NCBI GenBank assembly: GCA_036736205.1
Contig: DAINMX010000032.1
Span: 1-40,816, forward strand
Direction of reading: 5' to 3'
Source: XYA12-FULL-58-9 sp001798605
GTDB taxonomy: Bacteria; Myxococcota; XYA12-FULL-58-9
DNA length: 40,816 nucleotides
Part shown: positions 35,521 to 40,816 of the stretch, piece after piece
Numbering within the stretch: the first letter of the stretch is position 1
How the letters are laid out: the number at the start of each line of letters is the position of its first letter
Notes under the pieces: generated by a model
Told to the model about the DNA's origin: nothing
Database searches by the model: none
The model's input: the letters and a program-made list of their open reading frames with translations, nothing else
Translations under genes and position numbers: made by a program

Positions 35521-36224
35521 ATGCGCTGGCTAACCAACCTGGCGACCTCGTCCATTGGTGCCAAAGTTTTGATGGCACTAACCGGCGTGGTGCTGGTCGC
35601 TTTTGTCGTCGGTCACATGATTGGCAACCTTCAAGTGTTTGCCGGCCGTGAGGTGCTCAACCACTACGCGGAGTTACTGCAGAGCAATCGCGGTGTTCTG
35701 TGGGCGATCCGGTTATTTCTGCTCGGCAGCTTCGCCACCCACGTCTTCATGTCGTCCCGGTTGACCCTGCAGAACCAAGCGGCACGTCCGGTGCCCTACG
35801 TAAACCAGGTGCCGATCAAGTCGACGTTCACATCGCGCAACATGTGGGTCACGGGTTTCGTCGTCCTCGCCTTCCTCACCTTCCACCTGTTGCACTTCAC
35901 TGTGCGTGTCACCCACCCCGAGTACCAGCAGCTGGTCGAGCACGTCGGTCCGGAAACTCGACCTGACGTTTACACCATGGTGGTCATGGGATTTCGCGAG
36001 CCCGTGGTCGCGATCACTTACGTCGTCGCCATGTTGCTGTTGGGGTTGCACCTGTCGCACGCCATCTCCAGCGCCTTCCAAACCATGGGGCTCAACACAT
36101 CTAAGTATCGGCCGATCACCGAGAAGGTTGGGCCAGTCACCGCAGTCATTGTTGTCATCGGCAATGTCACGATGCCGCTCGCCATCTTGGCAGGCAAAGT
36201 CCCCCTACCCCCAGGAGCATTCTG

Positions 36225-36225
<1 letters not shown>
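35521..36225 (+). CDS. sdhC: Succinate dehydrogenase cytochrome b subunit (SdhC type)
   Basis: A 234-residue membrane protein with five hydrophobic segments, the single-subunit anchor of Bacillus-type (class B) succinate dehydrogenase or fumarate reductase. Conserved histidines for two b hemes are visible (His32, 74, 122, 125, 177 and 180 are candidates; H-L-L-H-F and H-L-S-H are the strongest). There is no separate sdhD, consistent with this type. GAGAGGA precedes the ATG. The stop overlaps the start of sdhA (TGATG), so the three genes form one coupled operon in the order C-A-B. Confidence 0.9.
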
Positions 36226-38884
<2,659 letters not shown>

Positions 38885-38940
38885 TCCGGGACGTACCGCC
38901 TATTTCGCAACCGCGATCTCCGCCACCTCACCGAAGCGCA

Positions 38941-39606
38941 TCAGGCAGTGACTGGTCGCGCGAGATAAACCACGTGGCGCCGTCCACCTCTGCCGGGGCG
39001 TTCGATCTGTAGGCTAAAACCAACAGTAACAATGCGCTTCTCGAAAACTGGGTCGCGTTCCTCTCCCCAGATGGAGAGGACACCATCACGGTTGAGGGCG
39101 GACCGGCAGCGTCGTAAACCATCGCGGTCGAACAATGATTGATTGGCACCTGGGGCCGAGGCATGGGGACCCTCGTAGAGGTCCAGAATAATCGCGTCGA
39201 GTCCCTTGGACTTGGTGATCAATTCGGACACATTGGTGAGACGCACGTCCACCCGTTCGTCGTTGACCGCCCCCGCGGTAAGGCCGGCAATGGGACCCTG
39301 GCACCAACTGAGCACCGCAGCGTGGAGCTCAGCCACCAAAACCACCGCATCTTTCGGAAGTGCATCCAGCGCCGCGCGAAGGGTGAAACCCATCCCCAGA
39401 CCGCCGATCAACACTCGCGGCCGCGGGCGCGAACCGAGCATCTCGCACGCCATGGTCGCCAGGGCCAATTCAGATCGATTGGCCATGCCATTCATCAAGA
39501 TTCTGCCCGCAACCGTGAGCATGAATTTTCCGGGGCCACCGGAGCGTAACTCCAGCAGTCCTTCGCTTGTTTCTGCGCTATCGAGAGTTTTCCAGACAGT
39601 TGTCAT
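38941..39606 (-). CDS. Spermidine-synthase-like methyltransferase-fold protein
   Basis: A 221-residue protein whose glycine-rich segment V-L-I-G-G-L-G-M-G-F-T-L-R matches the nucleotide/aminopropyl-donor motif of the spermidine synthase family, followed by V-A-E-L-H, and D-A-I-I-L-D-L-Y-E-G-P. It lacks the N-terminal beta domain of true spermidine synthases. Many family members of this size are of unknown substrate. ATG at 39606; a TTG one codon earlier is possible. No ribosome site is visible. It lies 10 bp downstream of the membrane protein gene in the same strand and is likely co-transcribed with it. Confidence 0.75.
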   Translation of the reverse strand: MTTVWKTLDSAETSEGLLELRSGGPGKFMLTVAGRILMNGMANRSELALATMACEMLGSRPRPRVLIGGLGMGFTLRAALDALPKDAVVLVAELHAAVLSWCQGPIAGLTAGAVNDERVDVRLTNVSELITKSKGLDAIILDLYEGPHASAPGANQSLFDRDGLRRCRSALNRDGVLSIWGEERDPVFEKRIVTVGFSLQIERPGRGGRRHVVYLARPVTA

Positions 39607-39618
39607 CAATTCATATCA

Positions 39619-40812
39619 TCAATAGGCGGGCCCTTCGACTTTCTCGGCGACCTTCTCTGCAACCTTCTCTTTGACAACCTTGCCAGCCTCGACTCCGGCC
39701 TTGGCAAGCTTGGCGAGGCGTTTCTGCACGAAGATGAATGGTTTGTCGATGGCGCCAAAGACGAACTTGACGATCACGTAATTCACAGCCGGCTCGATCT
39801 TGCGCTCGAACCACGAGAACAAAGGTTTGAGCGGTTTGCCAATACCCTTCAGAGGCTTGTCAATCAACCACTTGGAGAGAAATCGCTCCGTCGGTTTGAC
39901 GACTTTGTCACGCAGCCAGTTGAGAGACACCGTCAACGGTCGTGCGCCCTTGGCAGCGCCGGGCGCTATCGGATCGAGCATATTGCGGTTAAACCAGGCG
40001 ACTGCTTCTTCGATCTTCTTCGCGAACTTGGATGACAGCTTGTGCACCAACAGCGGCGCGAGGCCCAAGGCGATCAAGACCATCCCGATCCACGCGGTCG
40101 CCGGCAACAGAAACATCAGCGCCATGCCGATGTGCGCCATACCGTTTCCAACCGCAGTGAATTGCCCGCCCGGATCCTTTTTGCGATAGGCCAGAGCAAA
40201 GTCGCTCAGGTCCTTGAGGGCGAGCAGCCCACAGCCTGCACCACCAATCGTACCCGCGAGATGCCCTAGGCTCTTTTGCGCGACGTAAGGTATCAGCCAC
40301 CCGCTCATTGCCCCCATCCAACCAACGGCGGTCATCTCGCCGCGCATGTCCTTCTCCTTGGCGGCGTCCTTTAAATCCCAACCGAGAAGAAACTGGGACA
40401 ACGACAACGCCACCGGCGACAACGGCGGAAACGCCACCACCGCGAGACCAAAGAGAATTTCTGTGATTCCGGTGAGCTTGGTACGGATGCCACTGCCCTC
40501 TTCGACAAACCCTTTTTGCAACGACTTGTAGCCGTCGACAATGCGGGCCCCGGCGGCGACCTGGCCTGCGGTACTGCCTACCGCCTTCAGCGCTTTGAGC
40601 GTTTTGCTCAGTTTAGAGATTGGTTTGACCAACGCGTCGGCAACTTCGTTCGCCCTCGATGCAACGTCACAAATGTCGTCAGCGTTGTTCGTGACAAACA
40701 GCGGCCCCTTCCGTTTCTCCCTTTCCTCATCAACTTCTGAGGGGTCGATCTTCTCGGGAACCACTTTCTCGAGCTTTTCGGGAGTCACTTTCTCGAGCTT
40801 TTCGGGAGTCAC
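39619..40812 (-). CDS. Hypothetical membrane protein with E-K-L-E-K-V repeats (runs off the window end)
   Basis: The frame is open to the window edge, so the N-terminus is probably missing. Its visible start is a tandem repeat of T-P-E-K-L-E-K-V, followed by about three or four hydrophobic segments in the centre (F-G-L-A-V-V-A-F-P-P-L, A-L-M-F-L-L-P-A-T-A-W-I-G-M-V-L-I-A-L) and a long basic, amphipathic C-terminus (R-D-K-V-V-K, K-V-V-K-E-K-V-A-E-K). No family recognised. The spermidine-synthase-like gene follows after 12 bp. Confidence 0.6.
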   Translation of the reverse strand: MTPEKLEKVTPEKLEKVVPEKIDPSEVDEEREKRKGPLFVTNNADDICDVASRANEVADALVKPISKLSKTLKALKAVGSTAGQVAAGARIVDGYKSLQKGFVEEGSGIRTKLTGITEILFGLAVVAFPPLSPVALSLSQFLLGWDLKDAAKEKDMRGEMTAVGWMGAMSGWLIPYVAQKSLGHLAGTIGGAGCGLLALKDLSDFALAYRKKDPGGQFTAVGNGMAHIGMALMFLLPATAWIGMVLIALGLAPLLVHKLSSKFAKKIEEAVAWFNRNMLDPIAPGAAKGARPLTVSLNWLRDKVVKPTERFLSKWLIDKPLKGIGKPLKPLFSWFERKIEPAVNYVIVKFVFGAIDKPFIFVQKRLAKLAKAGVEAGKVVKEKVAEKVAEKVEGPAY

Positions 40813-40813
40813 T
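40766..40813 (-). repeat. 24-bp tandem repeat at the window end
   Basis: Two near-identical 24-bp units (TTCTCGAGCTTTTCGGGAG plus five bases), preceded by a degenerate copy, encode T-P-E-K-L-E-K-V on the minus strand. The array may continue outside the window. Confidence 0.85.
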
Positions 40814-40816
40814 TTC

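Overview
The window looks like chromosomal DNA of a Myxococcota-type (former Deltaproteobacteria) bacterium, probably from a draft or metagenome assembly because it contains a run of exactly 100 Ns. The pointers are a GC-rich genome, several Ser/Thr kinases, FHA proteins and sigma-54 activators, Cys-rich lipoproteins with the C-G-D-x-x-C...C-P-x-D-C-G repeat, a formylglycine-enzyme-like domain fused to a kinase-like domain, and NADase-type glycan-binding and HAMP-only proteins. No species can be named from sequence alone.

Layout. 1-1.7 kb: the C-terminal part of a sulfatase and a membrane-anchored FHA protein. 1.8-10.5 kb (minus strand): fadJ and fadI (beta-oxidation), a class A penicillin-binding protein with an odd Cys-rich tail, a protein that looks like a metallo-beta-lactamase-fold enzyme without its metal ligands, and an exported FlgT/LPP20-like protein. 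10.7-14.2 kb: poorly known exported or membrane proteins, tandem repeats, a G-quadruplex-capable tract and a tRNA-Met. 14.3-19.3 kb: one 1664-residue protein joining a kinase, an ATPase, TPRs, GAF and a complete sigma-54 activator. 19.4-24.1 kb: a lipoprotein, a zinc-ribbon protein, a solitary nuoB, a pseudokinase-FGE fusion and dut. 24.1-32.4 kb: a mosaic accessory region. 33.1-34.2 kb: a response regulator/diguanylate cyclase. 34.4-38.9 kb: mdh and sdhCAB, separated by a clear terminator. 38.9-40.8 kb: a spermidine-synthase-like protein and an unknown membrane protein cut by the window end.

The most interesting part is 24.1-32.4 kb. It holds a compact signalling cassette: a TPR/TM protein, a lipoprotein, a Cys-rich lipoprotein preceded by a near-consensus sigma-54 promoter, a Ser/Thr kinase with a PEGA domain, and an FHA-domain sigma-54 activator whose start codon directly follows the kinase stop. 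The likely circuit is kinase phosphorylation, FHA recognition and activation of the cassette's own promoter. The activator carries GAFTNA instead of GAFTGA. The cassette is flanked by direct repeats from three sources: fabI/dut, a nucleotidyltransferase/small-ORF pair, and the tail of a DUF3494 ice-binding-like gene. The repeats suggest that an ancestral fabI-dut operon was duplicated and each copy then lost the opposite gene: the left copy keeps dut and has a 244-codon deletion in fabI, while the right copy keeps fabI and only the first codons of dut.

The central-metabolism genes (fad, nuoB, mdh, sdh, fabI, dut) look ordinary and point to an aerobic, fatty-acid-using heterotroph. Several regulatory or enzyme-like proteins have lost key catalytic residues, which is a recurrent theme of the window.
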